64,000 bases of DNA from Brevundimonas sp. Root608 (GCF_001427825.1 NZ_LMGT01000001.1:372001-436000); one strand, 5' to 3'. Counted from the stretch's first letter, positions 9,191-19,713 are shown. Numbers and translations are program-made. The notes: a model not told the origin generated them from the sequence alone.

Positions 9191-10441
9191 ATGACAGCAC
9201 CCGGCCCGGCCCCCGCCGCCTCCCGCTCCGCCCTGTTCGTCCTCTTCGGCGTGGTCTTCATCAATCTGGTCGGCTTCGGCATCGTCGTGCCGCTGTTGCC
9301 CTTCTACGGCCAGACGCTGGACGCGCCGCCGTGGCAGGTGGCGCTGATGTTCTCGGCCTATTCGCTTGGCCAGTTCTTCGCCGAGCCATTCTGGGGCCGG
9401 CTGTCGGACCGGATCGGGCGCAAGCCCGTGCTGCTGATCACCGTGATCGCCAACGCCCTTGGCTATCTGATGCTGGCTTTCGCCCCCAACATCTGGCTGG
9501 CCATCGGCATTCGGCTGTTCACCGGCTTGGGAGCCGGCAATATCTCGACCGTCCAGGGCTATGTCGCCGACGTCACGCCCCCGGAGCGGAGAGCCGGCCG
9601 CATGGGCCTGATCGGCGCGGCCTTCGGTCTCGGCTTCATCGTCGGTCCGGGGCTGGGCGGCCTTCTGACCCGCCCGGATATGGGGACACTCGGATATCAA
9701 CTGCCGATCTTCGTCGCCGCCGGCCTGTGCGTGCTGGCCGCAGTGGGCATTGCGGTGCTGCTGAAGGAGAGTCGAGCCAGGGTCGATCCCGCCGCCCCGC
9801 GTGCGCCGTTCCTCAGCGGGGTGCACGACGCCGTCGCCAATCCGGTGGTGTCCCGGGTGTTGCTGGTCACCCTGATCTACATGGCGGGCTTCTCCGGCAT
9901 GGAGTCGACCTTCGGCTTCTGGACCGAGGCCCGCTACGGCTGGGGCGCGCGCGAAGTGGGGCTCAGCTTCATGGCGGTCGGCATCGTCTCGACCATCTGC
10001 CAGGGCCTGATCGCCGGGCGCTTGGCCCGGCGCTTCGGCGAGGCGCGGGTTCTGGCGGTCGGCTGTCTCATCTTCGGAGCCGGCCTGGTGGGGCAGGTGG
10101 CCGCCAGCCGCCTCCTGCCGGACGCCGAGGCCCTGGTCCCGGTGATCATGGCCGCAGGAGCCTTCGGCATGGCGATGACCATGCCCAACATCTCGGCCCT
10201 GATCTCGCGCTCGGTCGATCCGGACCGCCAGGGCGCGATGCTGGGACTGAACATGGCAGCCAGCTCCAGCGCCCGCATCTTCGGCCCGATCGCGGCCGGC
10301 GCCCTGTTCTCGGGCCTCGGCCATGACTGGCCCTTCCTGATCGGCGCCGCCCTGACCGTTCCGGCGGCTGTCATGGCCATCAATGCCGGACGCGCGTTTC
10401 GCAAACGGCAGGCCGGGGTGGTCGCCGCGCCGGCTGAATAA
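9191..10441 (+). CDS. MFS transporter, TetA/TCR-like
   Basis: A 416-residue inner-membrane protein with twelve predicted helices. It carries the MFS loop-2/3 motif GRLSDRIGRKPVL (about residues 74-86) and the drug/H+ antiporter motif GLGFIVGPGLGG near residue 150, typical of DHA1-type efflux pumps such as the TetA group. Substrate is unknown; it is probably a proton-driven exporter. The start at 9191 was preferred to an upstream frame opening at 9116, which would run through the infC terminator. Confidence 0.87.
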   Translation: MTAPGPAPAASRSALFVLFGVVFINLVGFGIVVPLLPFYGQTLDAPPWQVALMFSAYSLGQFFAEPFWGRLSDRIGRKPVLLITVIANALGYLMLAFAPNIWLAIGIRLFTGLGAGNISTVQGYVADVTPPERRAGRMGLIGAAFGLGFIVGPGLGGLLTRPDMGTLGYQLPIFVAAGLCVLAAVGIAVLLKESRARVDPAAPRAPFLSGVHDAVANPVVSRVLLVTLIYMAGFSGMESTFGFWTEARYGWGAREVGLSFMAVGIVSTICQGLIAGRLARRFGEARVLAVGCLIFGAGLVGQVAASRLLPDAEALVPVIMAAGAFGMAMTMPNISALISRSVDPDRQGAMLGLNMAASSSARIFGPIAAGALFSGLGHDWPFLIGAALTVPAAVMAINAGRAFRKRQAGVVAAPAE

Positions 10442-10507
10442 GGCGTCGCTTGCAGCCGCGTCGCCCCCGCTCTTATGGTCGCGGACACAAAGGGGCGGGG
10501 GCCGCGT

Positions 10508-12439
10508 ATGACTATCCGATACACAGCGTCTGCGCTTGCCGCAGCGGGCGTGATCCTGACGGCCGGTGCAGTCCGGGCCCAGGACGTCGCGCCGCTCGAC
10601 GCCTATGGCGCCCTGCCCGCGCATGAACTGGTCGAGGTCTCGCCGAGCGGCGACCGCCTCGCCTATGTCACGGTCGTTGGCGAGGAGCGCGCGCTGGTCA
10701 TCCACGACCTGAACGACATGAGCCTGATCGGCGGCGTCCGCGCCGGGCCGGTCAAGGTTCGTGACATCGGCTGGGTGGGTGAAGACCACGTCTATGTCTA
10801 CAGCACCGCCACCCAGGTCGGAGCCTCCATCGGCCTGAGGCGATCCGAGCTGGCCGATGCGTCGATCTACGAAATCCCCACGCGACGGGTGGCGCTGGCG
10901 CTGAATCACACGCCCGGCGTCTTCGCCAAGGTGTTCGGTTCGCCGATCGTGCGCACGATCGACGGCGAGCCTTCGCTGATCGTGGTCGGCCAGGGACGCG
11001 AGGGCGGGGGCCTGTTTCGCATCGACCTTTCGACCGGCAGGGGCGAGGAGCATGTCGAGCCGGACCGGAAAGGCCCGCCGTCCCTGCTGGACGTCAATGG
11101 CGAGCCCGTCGCGCGGGTCACCTATGACGGCGAGACCTGGGAGGTCCAGGCCCGGCGCGGGGGCTTCTGGCGCACGATGTGGCAGACGGACGCGAAGATC
11201 GACACGCCCGGGCTGGCCGGATTCGGACAGACCACAGACAGCGTCGTCCTGCACGGTCGGATCGATGGCCGTGATGAGGGATTCTACGCCCTCGATCTCG
11301 CAACCGGAGCCATTTCCGATCTGCCGTTCGAAGGCCGGCCCACCAGTCTGATCCACCATCCGAAGACCAGGCTGCTGATCGGCGCGCGGACCGTCGGCGA
11401 AGACGACCAGGTGAGGTGGCGGTTCCTCGATCCCGACGCCGACCGGGCCTGGCGGTCGGTGCAGGCGGCGTTCCGGGGCAAGCAGGTGAGCCTGACCTCC
11501 TGGTCGGAGGATATGCGCCAGATCATCGTCTTCACCCAGGGGACGGGCGACGCCGGCACCTATCAACTGGTGGATCTGGACCGCGGCCTGGCCGAGATCG
11601 TGGGCGAGGCCTACCCGACCATCACCGGCGCCCGCGTCGGCGAGGTGCGGTCGATCAGCTACCTGGCCGCCGACGGGATGCGCATCCCGGGCTATCTGAC
11701 GCTGCCGCCCGGCGTCACCGATCCGAAGGGTCTGCCGCTGGTGGTGTTCCCGCACGGAGGGCCGGCCGCCCGGGACTACAAGACGTTTGACTGGTGGGCC
11801 CAGGCGATGGCCTCGCGCGGATATGCGGTGCTGCAACCGAATTTCCGTGGCTCCGACGGCCTCGGCACGGCGCATCTGGAGGCCGGCTATGGCGAGTGGG
11901 GCCGCAAGATGCAGACCGATCTCTCGGACGGCGTGCGCTGGCTGGCGTCGGAGGGACTCATCGATCCGGCCCGGGTGTGCATCGTCGGCGCCAGCTATGG
12001 CGGCTATGCGGCGATGGCCGGGCCGACGCTCGATCCCGGCGTCTACCGCTGCGCCGTTGCCGTCTCCGGCGTCTCGGACCCGCGGCAGATGGTGCTGTGG
12101 GAGGCGGACCAGGGCGGACGGCGCGACTCGCCGGTGGTGCGCTACTGGAACCGCTTCATGGGCGCCGACCGGCTGGGCGACCGCGACCTGGACCAGATAT
12201 CGCCGGCGGCCCAGGCCGCGCGCGCCGACGCGCCCATCCTGATGCTGCATGGCCGCGACGACACGGTGGTGCCGTTCGAACAGAGCCGGATTCTCGCCGA
12301 GGCCCTTCGCCGGGCGGGCAAGCCGTTCGAACTGGTCGAGCTGCCCAGCGAGGACCACTGGCTGTCCCGCGCCGCCACCCGGCAGTGGATGCTTGCCGAA
12401 ACCGTCCGGTTCCTGGAGCAACACAACCCGCCGCGTTGA
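10508..12439 (+). CDS. S9 family peptidase (prolyl oligopeptidase type), exported
   Basis: A 643-residue serine peptidase. The N-terminus from the ATG at 10508 is a Sec signal peptide ending AVRA-QD near residue 26, so it acts in the periplasm. An N-terminal beta-propeller-like part is followed by an alpha/beta hydrolase domain (about residues 390-640) with nucleophile elbow GASYGG, Asp in GRDDTVVP and His in EDHWLS. S9 enzymes cleave short peptides, often after proline or as acylaminoacyl peptidases. It separates infC from rpmI, which is an odd place for a peptidase gene. Confidence 0.9.
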   Translation: MTIRYTASALAAAGVILTAGAVRAQDVAPLDAYGALPAHELVEVSPSGDRLAYVTVVGEERALVIHDLNDMSLIGGVRAGPVKVRDIGWVGEDHVYVYSTATQVGASIGLRRSELADASIYEIPTRRVALALNHTPGVFAKVFGSPIVRTIDGEPSLIVVGQGREGGGLFRIDLSTGRGEEHVEPDRKGPPSLLDVNGEPVARVTYDGETWEVQARRGGFWRTMWQTDAKIDTPGLAGFGQTTDSVVLHGRIDGRDEGFYALDLATGAISDLPFEGRPTSLIHHPKTRLLIGARTVGEDDQVRWRFLDPDADRAWRSVQAAFRGKQVSLTSWSEDMRQIIVFTQGTGDAGTYQLVDLDRGLAEIVGEAYPTITGARVGEVRSISYLAADGMRIPGYLTLPPGVTDPKGLPLVVFPHGGPAARDYKTFDWWAQAMASRGYAVLQPNFRGSDGLGTAHLEAGYGEWGRKMQTDLSDGVRWLASEGLIDPARVCIVGASYGGYAAMAGPTLDPGVYRCAVAVSGVSDPRQMVLWEADQGGRRDSPVVRYWNRFMGADRLGDRDLDQISPAAQAARADAPILMLHGRDDTVVPFEQSRILAEALRRAGKPFELVELPSEDHWLSRAATRQWMLAETVRFLEQHNPPR

Positions 12440-12494
12440 GCCTGCACCTTGCCTTTATGCGCCGCGTGGACTAGAAGCCGCGCCTTCGCGTACG

Positions 12495-12529
12495 AACCGC
12501 CGGGCTAACAGGCATGCCTGGGCGGTTTT
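12495..12529 (+). terminator. hairpin with T run before rpmI
   Basis: aaccgcc (12495-12501) pairs with ggcggtt (12521-12527), with a second small palindrome inside the loop and four Ts at the end. It probably terminates the peptidase transcript. A further small stem (12545-12550 with 12555-12560) follows in the rpmI leader. Confidence 0.6.
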
Positions 12530-12590
12530 CATCAGGCCTCTCGTCCGGACTTTGGTCCGGGCGGCGCAGGCCCACTTAGAGAGAGTGAAA

Positions 12591-12788
12591 ATGCCGAAAC
12601 TGAAGACGAAGTCTGGCGCCAAGAAGCGCTTCAAATTCACGGCGACGGGCAAGGTGAAAGCCGGCGTGGCAGGCAAGCGGCACCGCTTGATCAGCCACAA
12701 CAGCAAATACATCCGCCAGAACCGCGGCACCTCGGTCATGGCCGACGCCGACGCCAAGAAGATCAAGTCCTACATGCCGTACGCCTGA
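12591..12788 (+). CDS. rpmI: 50S ribosomal protein L35
   Basis: A 65-residue basic protein starting [15 protein letters not shown], the L35 signature, with the conserved [11 protein letters not shown] stretch. L35 is a small component of the large ribosomal subunit. The ATG at 12591 follows a GAGAGAG purine run. rplT begins 54 bases downstream, the usual rpmI-rplT pair, so they are probably one transcript. Confidence 0.97.
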   Translation: MPKLKTKSGAKKRFKFTATGKVKAGVAGKRHRLISHNSKYIRQNRGTSVMADADAKKIKSYMPYA

Positions 12789-12842
12789 TCGGCGCGCGAC
12801 ATCCCGACCTGATCTCCACACAGAATTTGAAAGGATAGCGAC

Positions 12843-13199
12843 ATGGCTCGCGTCAAACGCGGCGTAGTTTCCCACGCCAGACACAAGAAGGTTCTCAAGC
12901 AGGCCAAGGGTTTCTACGGCCGCCGCAAGAACACCATCCGCACCGCCAAGGCCGCGGTCGACCGCGCCGGGCAATACGCCTACCGCGACCGCCGCAACAA
13001 GAAGCGCTCGTTCCGCGCCCTGTGGATCCAGCGCATCAACGCCGCCGCGCGTCTGGAAGGCTTCACCTATTCGCAGTTCATGCACGGCCTCGGCGAGGCC
13101 GGCATCGAGCTGGACCGCAAGGTCCTGGCCGCGATGGCCGCCGACGAGGCCGCCTTCAAGGCCGTGGCCGACAAGGTCCGCGACGCGCTGAAGGCCTAG
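12843..13199 (+). CDS. rplT: 50S ribosomal protein L20
   Basis: The 118-residue protein has the L20 hallmarks: an RVKRGV start, [14 protein letters not shown] near residue 20 and the [11 protein letters not shown] segment near residue 60. L20 binds 23S rRNA early in 50S assembly and in several bacteria represses its own operon by binding the leader RNA. An AAAGGA ribosome site lies upstream of the ATG at 12843. It ends in a hairpin-rich gap before the dodecin gene. Confidence 0.97.
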   Translation: MARVKRGVVSHARHKKVLKQAKGFYGRRKNTIRTAKAAVDRAGQYAYRDRRNKKRSFRALWIQRINAAARLEGFTYSQFMHGLGEAGIELDRKVLAAMAADEAAFKAVADKVRDALKA

Positions 13200-13220
13200 G
13201 CTGAACCGCAGGACTGATGA

Positions 13221-13249
13221 ACGCCCGCTCCGGTCTCCGGGGCGGGCGT
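13221..13249 (+). terminator. hairpin after rplT
   Basis: A 13-bp stem with one G-T pair (13221-13233 with 13237-13249) and a three-base loop lies 22 bases after the rplT stop. No T run follows, so it may be an imperfect terminator or an RNA-stabilising hairpin. Confidence 0.55.
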
Positions 13250-13343
13250 CGTCGTGAGGGGCTCCCACGCAACCCCCGCCGCCCCGTCCCGTTGAGACGA
13301 CAGCGCCGCACGATCCGGCGCGCCTTCAATCCCGGGGAATCCC

Positions 13344-13547
13344 ATGTCCATCGCCAAGGTCACCGAAGTCACCGCCTCGTCCACCGTCAGCTTCGAGGAC
13401 GCGCTGAAACGCGGCATCGCCCGGGCCGACAAGACCCTCAACAATGTCGCGGGCGCCTGGGTCCAGGAGCAGAAGGTCGTGGTCAAGGGCGGCGAGATCG
13501 TCGAATACCGCGTCAATATGAAGGTCTCCTTCGTCCTCGAGGACTGA
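13344..13547 (+). CDS. dodecin family flavin-binding protein
   Basis: A 67-residue protein matching the dodecin fold: KVTEVTASSTVSFEDALKRG at the start, a central AWVQEQKVVVKGGEIVEYRV strand pair and a short end. Dodecins form hollow 12-mers that store or buffer flavins; the Trp that stacks on flavin is seen near residue 39. It stands alone between the ribosomal protein genes and pheS, with gaps of 144 and 66 bases, and has a normal family length. Confidence 0.9.
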   Translation: MSIAKVTEVTASSTVSFEDALKRGIARADKTLNNVAGAWVQEQKVVVKGGEIVEYRVNMKVSFVLED

Positions 13548-13613
13548 CCCGCCGCGCTTCCGTCCGGCGGGCGGGGTGACGAAACCGTCCGCGCCCGCTA
13601 GACGACGGTCGCA

Positions 13614-14690
13614 ATGACCGATCTCGCCCAACTCGAACTCGACCTGATCAACGCCATCGGCGCGGCGGAGACCGCCGCGGCGGTCGAGGCGCTGCGCGTC
13701 GCCGCCCTCGGCAAGTCCGGCTCGATCTCCGGCCTGCTCAAGGGCATGGGCGCCCTGTCGCCGGACGAGCGCCGCGAACAGGGGCCGATGATCAACGGCC
13801 TGCGCGACCGGGTGTCGTCCGCCCTGGCGACCCGCAAGGCCGAGCTGGAGGGCGCCGAGCTCGACGCGCGGCTGCGGGCCGAACATGTCGATCTGACCCT
13901 GCCGGCGCGCCCGCGCCGCAAGGGTTCGGTCCATCCCACCATGCAGGTGATGGATGAGATGATCGCCCTGTTCGCCGACATGGGCTTCGCGGTCGCCGAA
14001 GGCCCCGACATCGAGGACGACTTCCACAATTTCACGGCCCTGAACTTTCCGCCGAAACATCCGGCGCGGGAGATGCACGACACCTTCTTCCTCAGGCCTG
14101 ACCCCGAAACCGGCGACCGCAAGGTCCTGCGCACCCACACCAGCCCGGTGCAGGTGCGCACCATGATGACGCAGAAGCCGCCGATCCGGATCATCGCGCC
14201 CGGCCGGACCTTCCGTAAGGACAGCGACGCCACCCACACGCCGATGTTCCATCAGGTCGAGGGGCTGGTCATCGACCGCGGCATCCACATGGGCCACCTG
14301 AAGTGGACCCTGGAGACCTTCGTCGCCCGCTTCTTCGAGGTGGACGGCGTCGACGCCCGCTTCCGCCCGCACCATTTCCCCTTCACCGAGCCGTCGGCCG
14401 AGATGGACATCCGCTGCGACCGCTCCGGCGGCGAGCTGAAGCTCAACACCGGCGACAGCTGGATGGAGATTCTGGGCTGCGGGATGGTGCATCCCAATGT
14501 GCTGCGAAACTGCGGCATCGACCCGGATGAATACCAGGGCTTCGCCTTCGGCATGGGCGTGGATCGGCTGGCGATGCTGAAGTACGGCATTCCCGACCTG
14601 CGCCCGATGTTCGAGGCCGACACCCGATGGCTGGCCCACTACGGCTTCTCGCCCTTCGCCGCCCCCAATCCCGCAAGCGGACTGTCCTGA
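13614..14690 (+). CDS. pheS: phenylalanine--tRNA ligase alpha subunit
   Basis: The catalytic subunit of the alpha2-beta2 phenylalanyl-tRNA synthetase. The 358 residues show an N-terminal coiled coil, then class II motifs: motif 1 around [10 protein letters not shown], motif 2 around [21 protein letters not shown] and motif 3 around [22 protein letters not shown] near the end. Length is normal. Its TGA overlaps the ATG of the next small gene by one base, so translation is likely coupled. Confidence 0.97.
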   Translation: MTDLAQLELDLINAIGAAETAAAVEALRVAALGKSGSISGLLKGMGALSPDERREQGPMINGLRDRVSSALATRKAELEGAELDARLRAEHVDLTLPARPRRKGSVHPTMQVMDEMIALFADMGFAVAEGPDIEDDFHNFTALNFPPKHPAREMHDTFFLRPDPETGDRKVLRTHTSPVQVRTMMTQKPPIRIIAPGRTFRKDSDATHTPMFHQVEGLVIDRGIHMGHLKWTLETFVARFFEVDGVDARFRPHHFPFTEPSAEMDIRCDRSGGELKLNTGDSWMEILGCGMVHPNVLRNCGIDPDEYQGFAFGMGVDRLAMLKYGIPDLRPMFEADTRWLAHYGFSPFAAPNPASGLS

Positions 14691-15085
14691 TGACCGACCA
14701 GCCCTTCTCCCCCACGGCGCCGTCCCGCACCCTGGACCCGCTCGCCAGGGAGTTCACCGGCGCGAGCTTCTGCCTGTTCGACCTCTACCGCGCCAGCGTC
14801 CAGGCGGGCGGCGGGGTGATGATCGAGGGCCGGAGCTTCACGGATTGCGTCATCGAGGGGCCGGCGCTGATGCTGGTCCTCGACGGCGTCCACTTCGAGA
14901 GCACCCATTTCGGCCCGACCAGCGGCGACCTGCGCAACATGCTGTTCCAGCCTATGGGCAGTATGGGGATCGGCGCCATTCCGGTGCACAACTGCACCTT
15001 CACGCGGTGTCAGTTCCAGACCCTTGGGATCACCGGCAACGAAACCCTGCTCAAGATGCTGATCGAACAGGTCCCCGTCGGCTGA
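14690..15085 (+). CDS. pheS-linked small protein A, hypothetical
   Basis: A 131-residue protein of unknown function starting at an ATG that overlaps the pheS stop (TGATG). It contains [16 protein letters not shown] (about residues 46-61) and NCTFTRCQFQTLGITG (about 101-116). Alternating Cys/Phe positions resemble short turns of a pentapeptide-repeat-like beta helix, but too few repeats are present to be sure. The gene after it is clearly a paralogue: both share [10 protein letters not shown], the NCxFxRCxF motif and GxTGxxxLL near the end. It has no signal peptide. Location inside the pheS-pheT operon is unusual. Confidence 0.8.
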   Translation: MTDQPFSPTAPSRTLDPLAREFTGASFCLFDLYRASVQAGGGVMIEGRSFTDCVIEGPALMLVLDGVHFESTHFGPTSGDLRNMLFQPMGSMGIGAIPVHNCTFTRCQFQTLGITGNETLLKMLIEQVPVG

Positions 15086-15116
15086 TGGCCAGAACCGAAA
15101 TCGAGAGACCCCAGGC

Positions 15117-15548
15117 ATGACCGACCAGATCCCGACCCTGTCCCCGGAAGAGGCCGCCGGCCGCGCCCTGGTGGCGCGCACCAGTTTCGAGAAGGAGGCC
15201 GTCTGGCTTCCGTCCCTGGCCGTTCAGCACTGGAACGCCGGCCAGATGGCGATCGACGGCAAGACCTTCACCGACTGCGTGATCGAGGGGCCGGCGGTGG
15301 TGGCCGTCATGAACGGGACGACGTTCGACAACTGCGCCATGGGCACGACGTCGGATGTCCGCAATCTTCTGTACCGGCCCCTCAGCACCACCAAGCTGGC
15401 CGGGGTCGTCGGCATGTCGAACTGCCGTTTTGTCCGCTGCCGGTTCGCGCAGGTGGGCTTCACCGGATCGGACGATCTGCTGGAACAGCTTCGGGGCGGC
15501 GTCAAATCCATGTCCGACGTCGCGACACCTTCCGGAACCCTCGCGTGA
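15117..15548 (+). CDS. pheT-linked small protein B, hypothetical, paralogue of A
   Basis: A 143-residue paralogue of the preceding gene. It keeps [16 protein letters not shown] (residues about 48-63), a central [12 protein letters not shown] that matches SGDLRNMLFQPM of protein A, and [16 protein letters not shown] near residue 104. The C-terminal tail is longer. Its stop overlaps the GTG start of pheT by three bases, so it sits in the synthetase operon. Function is unknown; the two copies could form a heteromer. No signal peptide or membrane segment is visible. Confidence 0.8.
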   Translation: MTDQIPTLSPEEAAGRALVARTSFEKEAVWLPSLAVQHWNAGQMAIDGKTFTDCVIEGPAVVAVMNGTTFDNCAMGTTSDVRNLLYRPLSTTKLAGVVGMSNCRFVRCRFAQVGFTGSDDLLEQLRGGVKSMSDVATPSGTLA

Positions 15549-17968
15549 AATTCACCCTCTCCTGGCTGAAGGAACATCTCGACACGGACGCCGAAGCGGC
15601 GGCCGTGGCCGACGCCATGACGATGGCGGGGCTGGAGGTCGAGGATGTCCACGACCCGATCGCGGCGCTCGCGCCGTTCACGGTGGCCCGGATCGTCTCG
15701 GCCGAACGCCATCCCAACGCCGACCGGCTGCAGGTCTGCCAGGTCGACACCGTCGATGGCCGCAAGGAGATCGTCTGCGGCGCGCCCAACGCCCGCGCGG
15801 GGCTGACCACCATCTATGCGCCGATCGGCGCCTATGTGCCCGGACTGGACGTCACCCTGGTCGAGAAGCCGGTGCGCGGCGTGGTCTCGCACGGCATGCT
15901 GTGCTCGGCGGCGGAACTGCAGCTCGCCGGCGAAAGCGACGGCATCCTCGACCTGCCCGACGACCTGACGGTCGGGACCCCGGCGGCGGGCGTGTTCGGG
16001 GCCGAGCCGGTGATCGATTTCGAGGTCACTCCGAACCGGCCCGACTGGCTGGGCGTGGCGGGCGTCGCGCGCGACCTCGCGGCGGCGGGTCTCGGCCAGT
16101 TGACGACCCCGTCCGTGGAGCCGGTGGCGGGCGCCTTTGCGTCGCCCATCACGGTACGGATCGAGGCGCCGGAGATGTGTGCGGCGTTCGCCGGTCGCCT
16201 TATCCGGGGGGTCAGCAATGGTCCGTCGCCGGACTGGCTGCAGCACCGGCTGATCGCCATCGGCCTGCGCCCGATCAACCGGCTGGTCGATGTGACCAAT
16301 CTGGTCGCCTATGACCGCTGCCGCCCCCTGCACGTCTATGACGCGGCCAAGCTGGTCGGGACCGAGATCGTCGTACGTGGCGGGCAGATCGCTTCCGCCA
16401 CGCCGGGCCACGAGGGCGGCCAGCCCGAGCACCTCATCGCCCTGGACGGCAAGACCTACGCCGTCGACCCGAGCATCTGCGTCATATCCGACGCCGCCGG
16501 CGAGCGTCCCATCGGCCTCGGCGGGGTGATGGGGGGCGAGTCGACCGGCTGTTCGGACGAGACCGTGGACGTCTTTCTCGAGAGCGCCTGGTTCGACCCC
16601 CTGGTGACGGCCCAGACGGGCCGGGCGCTGGGGATCAGTTCCGACGCCCAGTACCGGTTCGCGCGCGGCGTCGATCCGGCCTTCATGGCGCCGGGTCTTG
16701 AGCTGGCGACACGTCTGATCCTCGACCTGTGCGGCGGCGAGCCGTCCGAGGTCGTCCTGGCGGGGCAGGCCCTGGCCGATCCCGCGCCCTTCGCCTTCGA
16801 TCCGGCCCGCGTCGGTCAGCTGACGGGCCTGTCTCTGGACGACGACAGGATCGCCGAAATCCTGACCCGCCTCGGTTTCGAGGTCGCCCGGGGCGCGCCA
16901 TGGACGGTGACGCCGCCATCCTGGCGCCGCGACGTTGAGGGGCCCGCCGATCTGGTGGAAGAGGTCGCTCGCATCGAGGGCTACGCCGCCCTGCCGTCGA
17001 CCCCGTTGCCCGACCAGGGCGCGCCGTCGCGCGGCGTGCTGAACCCGCGTCAGGCTCGCGTCCGCCGCGCGCGCCGGGCTCTGGCGGCCATGGGCTATGC
17101 CGAGGCCGTCACCTGGTCCTTCACCAGGCAGTCGACCGCGGCGCTCTTTGGCGGCGGCGACGAACGTCTGCTGGTCGAGAACCCCATCGCGGTCGATCTG
17201 GACTGCATGCGGCCCTCGGTCCTGCCGAACCTGATCCAGGCCGCCGCCCGCAACGCCGCGCGCGGTCACGCCGACGCCGCCCTGTTCGAGATCGGGCCCA
17301 TCTATCTGGACGACAGCCCGACCGGCCAGCGCACCGTCGTCGCCGGCCTGATCGCGCCGCGCTCGGCGCGGCACTGGGGCGGAGCGGCCGAGGACGCCCT
17401 GTTCGGCCTCAAGGGCGACCTGATGGCGCTGCTGGAGGAACTGGGCGCGCCCGTGGGTTCGCTGCAACTGGTCCAGGGCCAGAACCGGGACTGGTGGCAT
17501 CCGGGCCGCTCGGCCCGCCTGCAGCTGGGTCCGAAGACCGTCATGGTCGAGTTCGGATCCTTGCACCCCCGGGTGCTCAGGGCGCTGGACGCAGACGGGC
17601 CGATGCTCGGGTTCGAAATCGTGCTGGACGCGGTTCCCGAGCCACGCGGGGCAAAATCCAAGGCGCGGGGCGCGGCCAATCTGGCCAATCTCATGCCGTT
17701 GACCCGGGACTTCGCCTTCGTGGTCGAGGACGGCAAGGCGGTCGGTGACCTGACGCGCGCTGTGGCCGGGGCCGACAAGGCCCTGATCGCCGACGTGCGG
17801 GTGTTCGACGTCTATCGCGGCGCGGGCGTGGCCGAGGGCATGAAGTCGGTGGCGCTGGAGGTCGTGATCCAGCCCGTCGAGGCGACCCTGACCGAGGCGG
17901 AGATCGAGACGTTGTCGGCGAAAATCGTCGCCGCGGCGGGCAAGCTGGGCGCGGCCCTGCGGGGCTGA
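15545..17968 (+). CDS. pheT: phenylalanine--tRNA ligase beta subunit
   Basis: The 807-residue beta subunit, starting with GTG at 15545 and [12 protein letters not shown]. Domains in order: tRNA-binding OB-fold (EMAP-like, about residues 40-150), B3/B4 editing domain (about 210-380), B5 DNA-binding-like domain (about 400-475), inactive synthetase core, and C-terminal anticodon-binding FDX-ACB domain (about 710-807, with [17 protein letters not shown]). The subunit recognises tRNA-Phe and edits Tyr-tRNA. All parts are present. It is translationally linked to the small gene upstream. Confidence 0.97.
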   Translation: MKFTLSWLKEHLDTDAEAAAVADAMTMAGLEVEDVHDPIAALAPFTVARIVSAERHPNADRLQVCQVDTVDGRKEIVCGAPNARAGLTTIYAPIGAYVPGLDVTLVEKPVRGVVSHGMLCSAAELQLAGESDGILDLPDDLTVGTPAAGVFGAEPVIDFEVTPNRPDWLGVAGVARDLAAAGLGQLTTPSVEPVAGAFASPITVRIEAPEMCAAFAGRLIRGVSNGPSPDWLQHRLIAIGLRPINRLVDVTNLVAYDRCRPLHVYDAAKLVGTEIVVRGGQIASATPGHEGGQPEHLIALDGKTYAVDPSICVISDAAGERPIGLGGVMGGESTGCSDETVDVFLESAWFDPLVTAQTGRALGISSDAQYRFARGVDPAFMAPGLELATRLILDLCGGEPSEVVLAGQALADPAPFAFDPARVGQLTGLSLDDDRIAEILTRLGFEVARGAPWTVTPPSWRRDVEGPADLVEEVARIEGYAALPSTPLPDQGAPSRGVLNPRQARVRRARRALAAMGYAEAVTWSFTRQSTAALFGGGDERLLVENPIAVDLDCMRPSVLPNLIQAAARNAARGHADAALFEIGPIYLDDSPTGQRTVVAGLIAPRSARHWGGAAEDALFGLKGDLMALLEELGAPVGSLQLVQGQNRDWWHPGRSARLQLGPKTVMVEFGSLHPRVLRALDADGPMLGFEIVLDAVPEPRGAKSKARGAANLANLMPLTRDFAFVVEDGKAVGDLTRAVAGADKALIADVRVFDVYRGAGVAEGMKSVALEVVIQPVEATLTEAEIETLSAKIVAAAGKLGAALRG

Positions 17969-18065
17969 ACGGCCTTTTCGGCAAGGTTCCGTTAACCTTG
18001 CCGCCGCAAGGCTGACGCAAAAGACGGCGACCTTGCCTTGTCCCGTCCGCGCTGAGAGATTCGCC

Positions 18066-18680
18066 ATGCACCGTCGCCAACTGATCCTGTCCGGTCTCGC
18101 CGCCACCGCCGGCGCCGCGGGCCTGTCCGCCTGCGCGACCAACGGCCAGGCCGGCGATCCCAACTATCCGATCGCCTCCGATCAGCAGGCCCAGGCCTAT
18201 ACGGCCGACGAACTGGTCGCCGCCGGCTCGCGCGAGCTGGGCATCGCCGCCGAGGCCATCGGCGGCGCCATCGAGCGCATCTTCGCTGAACAGGGAGACC
18301 GCCCGACGGCCTACATCGCCGGCGAGGAGGGCTCGGGCGCGGCCGGCATCGGCCTGCGCTACGGCCGCGGCGCGCTGCACATGAAGGACCTGTCCGCCTC
18401 GCAGGAGGTGTTCTGGCAGGGCATTTCCATCGGCTGGGACGTCGGCGGCAACGCCAGCCGGGTCTTCACCCTGGTCTACGGCCTGTTCCACCCCGACATG
18501 ATCTACCGCCGCTACCCCGGCGTGGAGGGCTCGGCCTATCTGGTCGGCGGTCTGGGCGTGAACTACCAGCGCGCCGACGGCATCGTCCTGGCCCCGATCC
18601 GCACCGGCGTCGGCCTGCGGTTGGGCGCCAACGTCGGCACCATGGCCTACAGCCGTCAGCGCAACCTGCTGCCGTTCTAG
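18066..18680 (+). CDS. EipA family (DUF1134) envelope protein
   Basis: A 204-residue exported protein. The N-terminus has RRQLILSG followed by a hydrophobic run and LSAC, suggesting a Tat-like lipoprotein signal with Cys near residue 23. The rest matches DUF1134: a long helix (ADELVAAGSRELGIAAEAIGG), then a beta-rich core with GWDVGGN and VGTMAYSRQRNLLPF at the end. In Brucella the DUF1134 protein EipA is needed for envelope integrity; a similar envelope role here is inferred. It is monocistronic, about 100 bases after pheT. Confidence 0.85.
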   Translation: MHRRQLILSGLAATAGAAGLSACATNGQAGDPNYPIASDQQAQAYTADELVAAGSRELGIAAEAIGGAIERIFAEQGDRPTAYIAGEEGSGAAGIGLRYGRGALHMKDLSASQEVFWQGISIGWDVGGNASRVFTLVYGLFHPDMIYRRYPGVEGSAYLVGGLGVNYQRADGIVLAPIRTGVGLRLGANVGTMAYSRQRNLLPF

Positions 18681-18700
18681 AACGGCTTCACCTTCCATCC

Positions 18701-18730
18701 GTCATCCCGGACTCGTCCCGGGTATGATGG
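18701..18730. repeat. GTCATCCCGG-type palindrome
   Basis: gtcatcccgg at 18701-18710 is followed after six bases by its approximate reverse complement. The same core recurs in other gaps of the window (30571, 46179, 46355, 63334), so it belongs to a dispersed REP-like family. Confidence 0.6.
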
Positions 18731-18825
18731 CGGCGAGGTGGTTGTCGTCCTTGTGCCGGATATCGATGATGTCGCGCCCGCGATGTCGCGGATGTCGTCG
18801 CCCGATTGTCCTGTACCGATGTGGC

Positions 18826-19704
18826 CTATGTCGCGGTGTCCCGGACCATCGCCTCCAGCCCGTCGCGCCAGGTCGGATAGGTCGGCCGCCAGCCGAGCTC
18901 GGCCTTGGCGCGGGCGTTCGAGAGGCGTTTGGAGTCGAGATAGAAGCGCCGCATCGCCTCGCTGACCGAGGGGTCGCGCCAGTCGACTTCGGGCGGCAGG
19001 GGCAGGCCCAGCCGCCGGGCCGCGCCTTCCATCACCACATCGGCGGGCGCGGGCTCGTCGTCGCACAGGATGTAGGCCGCGCCGGGCCGCGGCCGCGCCA
19101 TGGAGGCGAAAAGGCCCGACACCGCGTCGTCGACGTGGACGCGATTGAAAACCTGGCCCGGCTTCCTGACCAGCCGCGCCGTGCCGTCGCGCAGACGGTC
19201 CAGAGGCGAGCGGCCGGGACCGTAGAGGGCGGGAAGCCGGAACAGCTGCACGGTCAGTCCCATGCCCTGTCCCGCGTCCAGCCAGTCGCGTTCCGCCCTG
19301 ACGCGCCGCGCCCCCTCGAGGCTGGCGGCGTTCAGCTCGCTGTCCTCGAGCGCCCAGCCGCCGGCGCGGTCGCCATAGACGGCCGTGGACGAGACGTAGC
19401 CGATCCAGTCGGGCCAGGATCCCGACGCCGTGATCGCGGGCAGCAACGCCTTCACGCCGGGACAGCCGGTCGCCTCCGGGGGCGCGGTGATCAGGATGGC
19501 GGAGGCGTCGGCGACCGCAGCCGCCAGCGCTGCCGGGTCCGCTGGATCGACGGCGACGAAACCGTCCGCGGCCAGGGCGGCGCGCCGTCCGGCGTCACGA
19601 CTGGTCAGGACGGCCCGGCCGCCGCGCCGAATCGCCTCTCGGGCGGCGGCACGGCCCAGCCAGCCGCCGCCGAAGACCAGCAGGGATGCGGGAGCGTCCG
19701 GCAC
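18826..19704 (-). CDS. NAD(P)-binding SDR/epimerase-like protein
   Basis: A 292-residue Rossmann protein with a GGGWLG dinucleotide-binding loop at the start, a YVSSTAVYGD segment near residue 105 that contains the Ser and Tyr of the extended SDR class, and RVHVDDAVSGL near residue 190. It resembles the YeeZ-like group of NAD-dependent epimerases of unknown substrate. The GTG start at 19704 lies 9 bases after the stop of sqdB on the same strand, so the two are probably co-transcribed. Confidence 0.8.
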   Translation of the reverse strand: MPDAPASLLVFGGGWLGRAAAREAIRRGGRAVLTSRDAGRRAALAADGFVAVDPADPAALAAAVADASAILITAPPEATGCPGVKALLPAITASGSWPDWIGYVSSTAVYGDRAGGWALEDSELNAASLEGARRVRAERDWLDAGQGMGLTVQLFRLPALYGPGRSPLDRLRDGTARLVRKPGQVFNRVHVDDAVSGLFASMARPRPGAAYILCDDEPAPADVVMEGAARRLGLPLPPEVDWRDPSVSEAMRRFYLDSKRLSNARAKAELGWRPTYPTWRDGLEAMVRDTAT

Positions 19705-19713
19705 GCAGGTGTC

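Noticed and set aside
9068-12424. A minus-strand open frame of over 1,100 codons opposite the MFS and S9 peptidase genes
   Set aside because: It is the complement of two clear genes; high GC suppresses stops. The translation is repetitive in Gly/Arg/Gln/His with no domain.
12440-12590. L20-type autoregulatory leader of rpmI-rplT
   Set aside because: Hairpins exist but do not show a recognisable L20-leader pattern; the first is better read as a terminator.
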